The notes under the pieces are model-generated. The model worked only from the letters and a program-made list of their open reading frames with translations, was not told the DNA's origin and did no database searches. Both the position numbers and the translations under genes were made by a program. From NCBI GenBank assembly GCA_964640935.1, contig CAZXIY010000049.1:1-9520 (forward strand): a stretch of DNA of 9,520 bases. Reading direction: 5' to 3'. This document shows positions 1-6,727 of this stretch, piece after piece. Within the stretch, counting starts at the first letter, position 1. Every line of letters begins with the position of its first letter. Source of the DNA: CAZXIY01 sp964640935. Its GTDB lineage: Archaea > Thermoplasmatota > Thermoplasmata > Methanomassiliicoccales > Methanomethylophilaceae.

Positions 1-32
1 AGTATTTTTGTGTACTACCCAATATCTATGTT

Positions 33-151
33 TTTAAGGAATTGTAATTTTAGGCACATTTTTAATTTAAGGAAATGTAATTTTCAGGCAATAATGAATT
101 TAAGGAAATGTAATTTCAGAGTGATTTTGAATTTAAGGAAATGTATATTTA
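33..151. repeat. Four tandem 33-bp repeats upstream of the ATPase gene
   Basis: The motif AAGGAAATGTAATTTT recurs with an exact 33-bp spacing: its AAGG begins at 36, 69, 102 and 135. About 20 bp of each unit are well conserved (TTTAAGGAAATGTAATTT) and the remaining 11-13 bp vary. The core of the third copy, GAAATGTAATTTC at 105-117, is a perfect dyad with 5-bp arms around GTA; the other copies are imperfect versions. A spacing of 33 bp is close to three helical turns, so the dyads would lie on the same face of the DNA. The fourth copy diverges to contain the TATA-like box of the downstream gene. An array of operator sites or a family-specific upstream repeat is the likely explanation. It is not CRISPR-like, because there are no long unique spacers. 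Confidence 0.8.
142..150 (+). promoter_or_regulatory. Putative archaeal TATA box for the ATPase gene
   Basis: TGTATATTT lies at 142-150, centred about 27 bp upstream of the GTG at 174. This is the usual distance between an archaeal TATA box and the transcription start, so the mRNA may be leaderless. No Shine-Dalgarno-like purine run precedes the GTG, which agrees with that. The box sits inside the last repeat copy, at the point where that copy departs from the other three. Inference from spacing only. Confidence 0.5.
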
Positions 152-173
152 CTTATGAACGGCATGTAAGCCC

Positions 174-1532
174 GTGGCCCGTGAAGAAGTATTCTTCGAG
201 AGAAAGATCTACGCAAAAATGAAGGAATGGAAGGAGAAATGGAGCGACAGCTACGCTCTGTTGATAGAGGGTGCAAGACGCGTAGGCAAAAGCACATCGG
301 TGAGAGAGTTCTCAAAAAGAGAGTTCAGAACTTCCCTCATCATCGATTTCTACAGCCCAAAGGACGGGACATTGGAGATTTTCGGAAAATACAGCACCGA
401 CTATACCAAACTGTTCACCGAACTTCAGGCGTTGTACAATATAGATCTCTTCGAAGGCGAGAGTGTCGTCGTGTTCGATGAGGTGCAGAAGTACCCGAAG
501 GCCAGAGAGATGATCAAAGGACTCGTCGAATACGGTCGTTACTCATACATCGAGACGGGTTCGCTCATCTCGATCAAAAAGAATGCCGAGAAGATACTGA
601 TCCCTTCTGAGGAGATGCGTTTTGAGATGCATCCAATGGATTTCGAAGAATACTGTTGGGCGATGGGCGAAAGAAAGAAGGTCGAATTTGCAAAGGATAA
701 ATTCGAGAAAAAAGAGCCTATGGGACAGAGCATGCACAACGCGTTGATGGAATTGTATAAAACATACATGCTTGTCGGCGGAATGCCCCAGGCGATCTCC
801 AAATACCTGGGTTCCCACAGATATTCTGATGTAGAGACGGTTAAGAGGCAGATAATCTCATTGTATCATGAGGATCTCGGTAAGGTGCCGATAAAATACG
901 GCACAGTGGCGAAATCCATATTCGACAATATACCGTCGATCCTGAGCGGGCACGGGAAGACGTTCCGTCCCGGAACAATAAGGAAAGGGAGCAGGACATC
1001 GGATTATTTGGACAGCATGCTCTGGCTCGAAGATTCCAAGATATGCAATATGTGCTATCAGAATCACGATTCCAACATTGCCGTAGGGCTTGATTCCGAT
1101 ACGATAGTACTGAAGCCATATCTTCTTGATACGGGATTGCTTCTTACGATGTCCTTCGAGCGCGGTATCGTCACAGGCGAGGAAGTGCAAAGGGCATTCA
1201 TTGCCGATCATCTGTCCATCAACGAAGGGATGTTCTTCGAGAATTCGGTCGCACAGGAATTGAAGTCCAAGGATCATGACCTGTATTTCGTGAAATTCTA
1301 TTCCGGATCGGATAAGAAGAATCCCAAGGAAGTCGATTTCATAATTCCTGACGGGAAGAAGATCGTTCCTATAGAGGTGAAATCGAGTGCGTCAAGCAGA
1401 CACAGATCGCTTGATCTGTTCTCTGAAAAATACAAATCTAGGGTAAAGACCAGGTACGTCATACACGGGAAGGATCTGCGTATCGACGGCGACACGTTCT
1501 ACATACCGATCTACATGACGATGTTCATCTGA
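174..1532 (+). CDS. AAA ATPase with C-terminal DUF4143/PD-(D/E)XK-like domain
   Basis: A 452-aa P-loop ATPase of the AAA_14 plus DUF4143 type, common and often multicopy in archaea and anaerobic bacteria; its cellular role is not established. Walker A is GARRVGKS (residues 33-40), Walker B is VVVFDEVQ (98-105), a sensor-like ETGS is at 127-130, and the family's GGMP motif is at 202-205. The C-terminus carries a PD-(D/E)XK-like signature: Asp388 in VDFI, then Glu401 and Lys403 in IEVKSS. Length is normal for the family and there is no signal peptide or membrane segment. The GTG start was chosen because the FFERKIYAKM-type N-terminus is typical and a TATA box fits a leaderless start here; ATG at 219 is an alternative. 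The gene ends 5 bp from the converging NifK-like gene. GC content is lower than that of its neighbours (27/60 at 541-600 against 37/60 at 5701-5760), which suggests horizontal acquisition. Confidence 0.88.
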   Translation: MAREEVFFERKIYAKMKEWKEKWSDSYALLIEGARRVGKSTSVREFSKREFRTSLIIDFYSPKDGTLEIFGKYSTDYTKLFTELQALYNIDLFEGESVVVFDEVQKYPKAREMIKGLVEYGRYSYIETGSLISIKKNAEKILIPSEEMRFEMHPMDFEEYCWAMGERKKVEFAKDKFEKKEPMGQSMHNALMELYKTYMLVGGMPQAISKYLGSHRYSDVETVKRQIISLYHEDLGKVPIKYGTVAKSIFDNIPSILSGHGKTFRPGTIRKGSRTSDYLDSMLWLEDSKICNMCYQNHDSNIAVGLDSDTIVLKPYLLDTGLLLTMSFERGIVTGEEVQRAFIADHLSINEGMFFENSVAQELKSKDHDLYFVKFYSGSDKKNPKEVDFIIPDGKKIVPIEVKSSASSRHRSLDLFSEKYKSRVKTRYVIHGKDLRIDGDTFYIPIYMTMFI

Positions 1533-1537
1533 TCGTC

Positions 1538-2602
1538 TTATTGCGTCGTTCCGTCGATGGAATTAAGTATCTCGTCCATGATGTACATCGTGCCTTCGGA
1601 ACCGAGCATGGGCCTTCTGCATATCAGAACATCTCTGGACCCCGGGGTCTCGATGTCTACGGACATTCCGATCAGATCTCTGAATCTGAGGGATGCGGCG
1701 ATGTTGCCGTTCCCGAGGAAAACGTCCGCAGGAGTGTTGAAAGTATCGTCCGTGACCTCTATCCCGTTCTCGGAGAGGTATGACGATATCAGTTCAGAGC
1801 ACGTGTCATCGGTGGTGCTGACCGCGACCGGCACCATGCCGAGATACGAGTGGAGCATCACTATGACAGCATATGCCAGAGGGCTGTTCGCGTTGACCGA
1901 GAAGGTGCATCCGGCGGGAAGTCCGGAATGGCGGTTGAAACGGTCTATCTCCGCCGCAGTACGATGGCGGTCGTCGTTTATGACCTTCAGGGCAGGCGAC
2001 GGATCGCATCTGAGGAAATCGCAGACGGAGACGATCCATGCCTCGGTCTGATCGAATCCCAGAGGGAGGCCTTCAGGCGATCTTATCGTCGGGATGTAGC
2101 AGTTCTTTTCGTACCATTCTGCGATCCTGTTCCCGAGGTTCTCGAACAGCATGATGTTCGCNNNNNNNNNNNNNNNNNNNNNNNNNNNNNNNNNNNNNNN
2201 NNNNNNNNNNNNNNNNNNNNNNNNNNNNNNNNNNNNNNNNNNNNNNNNNNNNNNNNNNNNNGAACCGATGAGCGACGCCCCCGGGGCATTGATCAGGCCG
2301 ATCAGTTCGGGATCAGACGATTCGGCGATCTCGAAGATCCTGCCGAGCTTCTCGTCGGTCCCGAGGATAAGGTCGCTTCCGTTGAGGTATGTGCACGGGA
2401 CCCTGGGCTGGCAGAAGAAGAACTCGTTCATGAACAGATACGGATTGAAAGTCCCGGATCTGGAACATATGGTCTCGGACAGCGATGCCGGGTAATATTT
2501 GCACCCGGTCGGCCCGTTCAGTATGGTGACGGATCCTTTGATCCCCTCTGCGGCGATTATGCTGCCCAGCAGGCATTCCGGCAGATCCTCGTTATAGGAC
2601 AT
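1538..2602 (-). CDS. NifK-like nitrogenase component 1 subunit (interrupted by assembly gap)
   Basis: Second gene of the leftward unit, overlapping the end of the H-D fusion gene by 11 bp, with a good GGAGG ribosome site just before its ATG. The product resembles nitrogenase component 1 subunits (NifD/K/E/N, CfbD, BchN/B families). Cys10 and Cys34 (in NGPTGCKYYP) have the spacing of the first two cluster-binding cysteines. At the place of the third cysteine, before the family's IGDD loop, it reads INAPGASLIG, without cysteine. Downstream are the PEGLPLGFDQTEAW segment, equivalent to the usual P-x-G-x-x-x-T region, and a C-terminal GSEGTMYIMDEI segment. It is the likely beta-type partner of the fused D domain. 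The 100-N gap removes part of the middle, so the true length is unknown. Substrate cannot be assigned; it does not look like true NifK, which is about 520 aa. Confidence 0.75.
   Translation of the reverse strand: MSYNEDLPECLLGSIIAAEGIKGSVTILNGPTGCKYYPASLSETICSRSGTFNPYLFMNEFFFCQPRVPCTYLNGSDLILGTDEKLGRIFEIAESSDPELIGLINAPGASLIGXXXXXXXXXXXXXXXXXXXXXXXXXXXXXXXXXXANIMLFENLGNRIAEWYEKNCYIPTIRSPEGLPLGFDQTEAWIVSVCDFLRCDPSPALKVINDDRHRTAAEIDRFNRHSGLPAGCTFSVNANSPLAYAVIVMLHSYLGMVPVAVSTTDDTCSELISSYLSENGIEVTDDTFNTPADVFLGNGNIAASLRFRDLIGMSVDIETPGSRDVLICRRPMLGSEGTMYIMDEILNSIDGTTQ
2162..2261. other. Assembly gap of exactly 100 N
   Basis: Positions 2162-2261 are all N. Exactly 100 N is the usual placeholder for a scaffold gap of unknown size, so the real distance is undefined. 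It lies inside the NifK-like gene, just after the LIG of the presumed IGDD loop. In related subunits roughly 80-100 residues separate this loop from the A-N-I-x-x-F-E-N-like segment that follows the gap. The missing sequence may therefore be longer than 100 bp (inference). Confidence 0.97.
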
Positions 2603-4745
2603 CTTTCCTCCATCCTTCCGATCTTGGAGCTTTCGATCTTCTGATCCAGCGCGTCATCATATCCAATCCGGCGAACGGACCTATGTCCGGCACTATCGGT
2701 ATCTTGATCAGACTGATATCGTCGCATCCGATGTCGGAGACATAGGTGCTGAAGAAGAAGTCGGGATGCTTGGAAACGACATCGCGTTTCACGTCGTCCA
2801 TGTCCTCCACCTCCATGACCTCCACATCTTTGTGTCTGACCTTCATGTCGGAATCGAGGGTGTGATCCGGCCTTTTGACGACGACCTTGCGGATTATCTT
2901 CATCCCGATATCGTTAGCCATATCTATGAGCCAGTCTACATCCATATGCATGCTGGCTATGTATGCGGTCTTGCCTGACATGACCTTCTTCAGAGGTTCG
3001 CATCTCATCGAGTATTCCTTTTCAAGTTCGGATATCAGCGATTCCGCCGCGCTCTCTTTGGAGAATTCCTTGGCGACCTCTCTGAGCCATTCTTCCGTGG
3101 AATACAGACCGGTGCCGATGATGCAGTTCGAGAATCTCATGCCGTAGCTGTCCTCGAGGAACGCTTTCTGCATGGTGGCGAACTGATCCTTGGTGACCAG
3201 TATCGAAAGTTCTGCGGATGTCATGTTCTTTATGGAATCCACGGTGCAGTTGCCCATGAATGTGCAGCCTATGCCGACATCGATCTTCGAGAGAAGGTCC
3301 GATATCAACGACAGGTTGTCGGTTATGTTGGTCGCCATGGGTTTCACGCCGACCAGGTTGACGATGTCCTTCTTCGGAAGGTCCTTCACGGCCAGCGACT
3401 TCGTTATCTCGATGCAGGCGTCGATAAGGCCCTGCATATGGTCGCCCTTCAGATTCCCGTCCTCTTTGATGTAGACTATCCTGACATCCGGATGTTCCGA
3501 TGATATCGTGTCAATGACGCCTTTGACGTCGTCGCCTATTATCCCGGGGGCGCAGGATGTTATGACGGCGATGTCCTTTCTGCCGACATCGATCTCTTTT
3601 TCGAGCGTCTCTCTGAGACGGTCGGTCCCGCCGAATATCGTGGACGATTCGTCCATGTCGGTGCATACGACGTCGGGATCCACGAACGATCCCACCGGGG
3701 CCCTTCCGAGCCTCATGGACCTTCTGCAGCTGTTGCTGATGAGCTGGAATGCGAATTGGGAGCAGTTCCTGGTGGAGTGGACGACGGTCGTCAGTCCTTT
3801 GACGGAAACGGCGGCGCTGCATGCTCCCGAGAAAGCGCAGCCGTACAGTATCTCGTCCTTGTTGACCGACCTCGAAGCGTAGATCTTCGGTCTCTCGACG
3901 GTGTCGACGGACGGTCTTCTTGCGACCGGAGCGTCGGCCGCACGCTCGCGGCCGAGGACGATCTTTTCCAGCATATTCTCCGGGAGAGGTCTCGCTCTGT
4001 ATCTTTTGCCTTCGGTAACGGTCTTCGCGAGATCTCTGAATATCGATGCGATTTCCGAGGCCGGATACATTTCCATGACCGTCTTGCATTCTTTTTCGGC
4101 TTGTGCGAACAGCGTGGAACGGCCTATGCGGGCGACGATCGGTATGCCGATGGCGTCGGAGAACGTTTTCACTCTCTCGTCCTCGAACTCGTCGCCTCTG
4201 CTGTTGAAGATGATGCCGCCGATGCGGTCGGGGTTGTAATTGGATACGCCGCGGAGTATGTTGTTCGCGGCATAGATGGACATGAATTCTCCCGAAGTGA
4301 CGATGTATATCGTGTCTGCGTACTCGTTCCTGATAGGAACAGCGAACCCGCCGCAGACCACGTCGCCCAGAACGTCGTACAGGACCATGTCGTAGTCCAG
4401 GGACTCCATCCCAAGATCGGACAGAAGGTCGAATGCGGATATTATCCCTCTTCCGGCGCATCCTATGCCCGGTTCCGGACCTCCAGCTTCGACGCACAGT
4501 GTGTTCCCGTATCCCGGAATGACGATATCGCCGAGTTTGCGGTCGTCCGGTTTCACATCCTTCAGGTATTGAAGGACTGTGTTCTGAGGATCGCCGTCGG
4601 TAAGAAGTCTTGTCGAATCATGTTTGGGATCGCAGCCGATCTGAAGGACCCTGATGCCGGATTCGGACAGGGCAGCGCTGAGATTCGCCGATATCGTTGA
4701 TTTTCCGATACCCCCTTTTCCGTAAATGGCAACTTTCCGCCTCAT
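2592..4745 (-). CDS. NifH-NifD fusion: nitrogenase-like reductase
   Basis: A single 717-aa frame joins two normally separate nitrogenase-type proteins. Residues 1 to about 250 are a NifH/BchL/CfbC-like ATP-dependent reductase: P-loop GKGGIGKST (9-17), switch motif GCDPKHDSTR (37-46), and the [4Fe-4S] cysteines Cys96 (GIGCAGRG) and Cys131 (DVVCGGFA). After a basic, Pro-rich linker (about 250-290), residues 298-717 are a NifD/CfbD-like component 1 subunit with Cys303 and Cys309 (GCAFSGAC), Cys328 (STRNCSQ) and Cys398 before GIIGDD. The Fe protein normally docks transiently, as a homodimer, on component 1 and delivers electrons with ATP hydrolysis; here it is tethered. The ATG at 4745 gives the expected N-terminus and no better upstream start exists, although no clear ribosome site precedes it. 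Candidate roles are F430 precursor reduction (CfbCD) or another group IV nitrogenase-like reaction. The separate K-like partner argues against simple CfbCD, in which CfbD is homodimeric. Confidence 0.85.
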   Translation of the reverse strand: MRRKVAIYGKGGIGKSTISANLSAALSESGIRVLQIGCDPKHDSTRLLTDGDPQNTVLQYLKDVKPDDRKLGDIVIPGYGNTLCVEAGGPEPGIGCAGRGIISAFDLLSDLGMESLDYDMVLYDVLGDVVCGGFAVPIRNEYADTIYIVTSGEFMSIYAANNILRGVSNYNPDRIGGIIFNSRGDEFEDERVKTFSDAIGIPIVARIGRSTLFAQAEKECKTVMEMYPASEIASIFRDLAKTVTEGKRYRARPLPENMLEKIVLGRERAADAPVARRPSVDTVERPKIYASRSVNKDEILYGCAFSGACSAAVSVKGLTTVVHSTRNCSQFAFQLISNSCRRSMRLGRAPVGSFVDPDVVCTDMDESSTIFGGTDRLRETLEKEIDVGRKDIAVITSCAPGIIGDDVKGVIDTISSEHPDVRIVYIKEDGNLKGDHMQGLIDACIEITKSLAVKDLPKKDIVNLVGVKPMATNITDNLSLISDLLSKIDVGIGCTFMGNCTVDSIKNMTSAELSILVTKDQFATMQKAFLEDSYGMRFSNCIIGTGLYSTEEWLREVAKEFSKESAAESLISELEKEYSMRCEPLKKVMSGKTAYIASMHMDVDWLIDMANDIGMKIIRKVVVKRPDHTLDSDMKVRHKDVEVMEVEDMDDVKRDVVSKHPDFFFSTYVSDIGCDDISLIKIPIVPDIGPFAGLDMMTRWIRRSKAPRSEGWRKDVL
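2607..2611 (-). promoter_or_regulatory. Shine-Dalgarno site of the NifK-like gene
   Basis: GGAGG on the minus strand (CCTCC at 2607-2611), four bases before the ATG at 2602, inside the 3' end of the H-D fusion gene. It fixes the start of the NifK-like gene and supports coupled translation of the two subunits. Confidence 0.6.
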
Positions 4746-4763
4746 GATATCATCGCGTGGAGA

Positions 4764-4791
4764 CCGGGGATATCTGTCATCAAATCCCCGG
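4764..4791. promoter_or_regulatory. Perfect inverted repeat in the divergent intergenic region
   Basis: CCGGGGAT at 4764-4771 and ATCCCCGG at 4784-4791 are perfect reverse complements separated by 12 bp. The element lies 19-46 bp upstream of the nitrogenase-like fusion start and just downstream (leftward) of the AT-rich promoter-like stretch, so it would overlap the transcription start or leader of that gene. It could be an operator for a dimeric regulator or an RNA hairpin. It has no T-run and so does not resemble a terminator. Confidence 0.6.
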
Positions 4792-4808
4792 CAAGCTATC
4801 CAATCAGG

Positions 4809-4823
4809 TTATTAAATATGTTT
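4809..4823. promoter_or_regulatory. AT-rich promoter-like element between divergent operons
   Basis: TTATTAAATATGTTT is the only strongly AT-rich stretch in the 161-bp region between the two divergent operons. Read leftwards it gives ATATTTAATA, a TATA-box-like sequence about 65-75 bp before the fusion gene start. Read rightwards it gives TTATTAAATA, about 90 bp before the CobQ-like start. It may serve one or both genes. Assigned by composition and position only. Confidence 0.4.
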
Positions 4824-4906
4824 GGACATATCATCCAGTGTAAGGGAAAGGCATCCTGCAAGTAGTCTGATGCATATCCCGTACCGATCGGCAGGCGGAT
4901 GAGGCT

Positions 4907-6727
4907 ATGAAGTGCATAAGGAAGAAGGTCCTCGAAGAGTTCGCGAGGGGAGACATTGGCCCGAACACTGCATGCGAATATCATCCGTCGCACTACCGCG
5001 GGCAGAACTGCTCGTTCTGCTACTGTCCGTTCTATCCGTGCAATGACGCCGATCTGGGAAAGACGTCAGTGTCTAAGAGGACCGGCGTCAGTGTATGGGA
5101 CTGCTCATCGTGCCTGTTCTGCCATCGTAACGACGTTGTGAAGTACACCTTCGGAAGGATATCCGAATTGGGGATAAAGGACCCTGAGGATCCGAGGCTG
5201 AAGGACATATTCGCCGAGGCCAAGAGCCGCTTCTTCAAGCTCGGCAAGGCCGTGATGGTCCTCGGGGCGACATCCGATGCAGGCAAGTCGATAACCGTCG
5301 CGGCGATCTGCCGCATACTCAACAGACGCGGATATTCGGTCACGCCTTTCAAATCGCAGAACATGAGCCTCAACTCCCGCGTAACGCGTGCGGGACACGA
5401 GATATCGATGATACAGGAGCTTCAGTGCCGTTCGGCGGGGATAAAGAATCCGACATCGAACGTCAATCCTATACTTCTGAAGCCGAAGGGCGACCTGGTC
5501 TCGCAGGTCATAGTCGAAGGCGTTCCCGCCGGGGACTACAGCGTGGACAGGTACTATTCGGAATTCGTTCCAGGTCTGGGCGTCGACACCGTGAGGAAGA
5601 GCGTGGATTTCCTCAGGAAACGTTACGATTACGTCATAATGGAGGGGGCCGGATCGCCGGCGGAGATAAACATCTACGACAAAGATATCGCGAACATGCG
5701 TGCGGCCGAGATAGCCGACGCGGATTGCATACTTGTCGTGAACGTGGAGTGGGGCGGTTCGTTCGCGTACGCTCTCGGAACGGTGGAACTTCTGGAAGAG
5801 AAGGACCGCAAACGCGTCAAAGGGATTATTTTCAATAATATCCGCGGGAGCATCGCCGGTATGAGGGCCGGAGCGGACGAGCTGGAGAAGATACTCGGCA
5901 TACCGGTCATCGGGATGGTCCCGCATTTGGATATCAGACTACCGAAGGAGGATTCCGAATACTTCAGAGAGAACAGCGAGGCCGGTTCCGGCCGCAAGGT
6001 TGTATCCGTCGTGAAGCTGCCGCACATAGCGAACTTCACCGATCTTGACCCGCTGTCCCTGGAGGACGTGACCGTGAGATATGTCTCGACGGTCGCAGAT
6101 ATGGCCGGGTCGGATGCCGTGATAATACCCGGGACGAAGAACACCCTGTCCGACCTGGATTGGATGAACCGCGTCGGACTGTCGGCATACATAGCATCGC
6201 TGGCGGGGAAGGTGCCGATACTCGGCATATGCGGCGGATATCAGATGATGGGCAGGGTCCTGAGGGACCCCAACGGCATAGAGGATGCAGATTTCCCGGA
6301 ACTGAAAGGACTCGGATTGTTCGACATGGATGTCAGATGGGACAAGTATCAGAAACGCACCGTTCAGGATCACGGCGTATTGATAGCCGGCGGCGGAGAG
6401 GTCGAGGGGTACGAACTTCACATGGGAATGAGCGAGAACGTTAATGAGAAGCCCCTGTTCCATATGACGTCGTTCAACGGGGACTTCGACGAAGGTTCGT
6501 CGGATGAGAGCAGGAAATTGTTCGGCACATATCTGCACGGTCTCTTCGATAAACCGGCATTCAGAAGATACTTCCTTTCGTTCGTAGACGGGAACTCCGT
6601 TCCAGACGGGCCGACGGAGGATTATTTCGAAGACGAGGAGAGGAATCTCGACAAACTCGCGGACGGATTCGAGAAGGCTCTGGACAAGGAGTCGTTCGAT
6701 AGGATATTCGGAGGCGGTCCGCAATGA
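4907..6727 (+). CDS. Cobyric acid synthase-like amidotransferase with N-terminal Cys-rich domain
   Basis: A 606-aa CobQ/CbiP-family protein; typical members are about 480-510 aa and amidate side chains b, d, e and g of adenosylcobyrinic acid a,c-diamide using ATP and glutamine. The extra N-terminus (about 20-80) is a small cysteine-rich domain of the PF04071 zf-like type: Cys23, His26, His29, Cys35, Cys38, Cys40, Cys45, Cys66, Cys69, Cys72 and His73. This domain is known beside or fused to cobalamin genes. The synthetase domain (about 113-350) has P-loop GATSDAGKS (120-128) and EGAGSPAE (246-253). The class I glutamine amidotransferase domain has nucleophile Cys442 (GICGGYQ) and His544 (YLHGLF). 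The usual DIDRGG segment is altered to NVEWGG (279-284) and the N-K/R-F-R-G motif to NNIRG, so its exact substrate is uncertain. It starts the rightward operon and overlaps the next gene by ATGA. Confidence 0.87.
   Translation: MKCIRKKVLEEFARGDIGPNTACEYHPSHYRGQNCSFCYCPFYPCNDADLGKTSVSKRTGVSVWDCSSCLFCHRNDVVKYTFGRISELGIKDPEDPRLKDIFAEAKSRFFKLGKAVMVLGATSDAGKSITVAAICRILNRRGYSVTPFKSQNMSLNSRVTRAGHEISMIQELQCRSAGIKNPTSNVNPILLKPKGDLVSQVIVEGVPAGDYSVDRYYSEFVPGLGVDTVRKSVDFLRKRYDYVIMEGAGSPAEINIYDKDIANMRAAEIADADCILVVNVEWGGSFAYALGTVELLEEKDRKRVKGIIFNNIRGSIAGMRAGADELEKILGIPVIGMVPHLDIRLPKEDSEYFRENSEAGSGRKVVSVVKLPHIANFTDLDPLSLEDVTVRYVSTVADMAGSDAVIIPGTKNTLSDLDWMNRVGLSAYIASLAGKVPILGICGGYQMMGRVLRDPNGIEDADFPELKGLGLFDMDVRWDKYQKRTVQDHGVLIAGGGEVEGYELHMGMSENVNEKPLFHMTSFNGDFDEGSSDESRKLFGTYLHGLFDKPAFRRYFLSFVDGNSVPDGPTEDYFEDEERNLDKLADGFEKALDKESFDRIFGGGPQ
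6710..6714 (+). promoter_or_regulatory. Shine-Dalgarno site of the short CobQ paralogue
   Basis: GGAGG at 6710-6714, nine bases before the ATG at 6724, inside the end of the upstream CobQ-like gene. Together with the ATGA stop/start overlap it shows that the short gene is a deliberate second cistron and not a fragment. Confidence 0.65.

Noticed and set aside
33..151. Possible CRISPR array
   Set aside because: The period is only 33 bp, with a conserved core of about 20 bp and variable parts of 11-13 bp. That is far too short for spacers, and no cas gene is present.
10..222. A 70-aa open frame with an 11-residue repeat (NLRKCNF-type) at the left end
   Set aside because: The repeat period is 33 bp, so any open frame through it yields an 11-aa repeat. 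It overlaps the ATPase start and covers the TATA-like box, so regulatory repeats are a better explanation than a peptide gene.
3511..4497. Long Arg-rich open frame of 328 codons on the minus strand, and similar long frames opposite other genes
   Set aside because: The products are strongly Arg/His-rich with no recognisable motif. They lie in alternate frames of genes with clear domains, as expected in moderately GC-rich DNA.
2592..4745. True nitrogenase (nifHD) for nitrogen fixation
   Set aside because: The D domain is about 420 residues, against roughly 480-490 for NifD, and its C-terminal end lacks the FeMo-cofactor histidine context. The K-like protein is far too short, and no nifE, nifN or nifB is nearby.
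4764..4791. Intrinsic terminator or cobalamin riboswitch
   Set aside because: The inverted repeat has no downstream T-run and lies between divergent starts. The leaders are too short, and no B12-box-like sequence was recognised.
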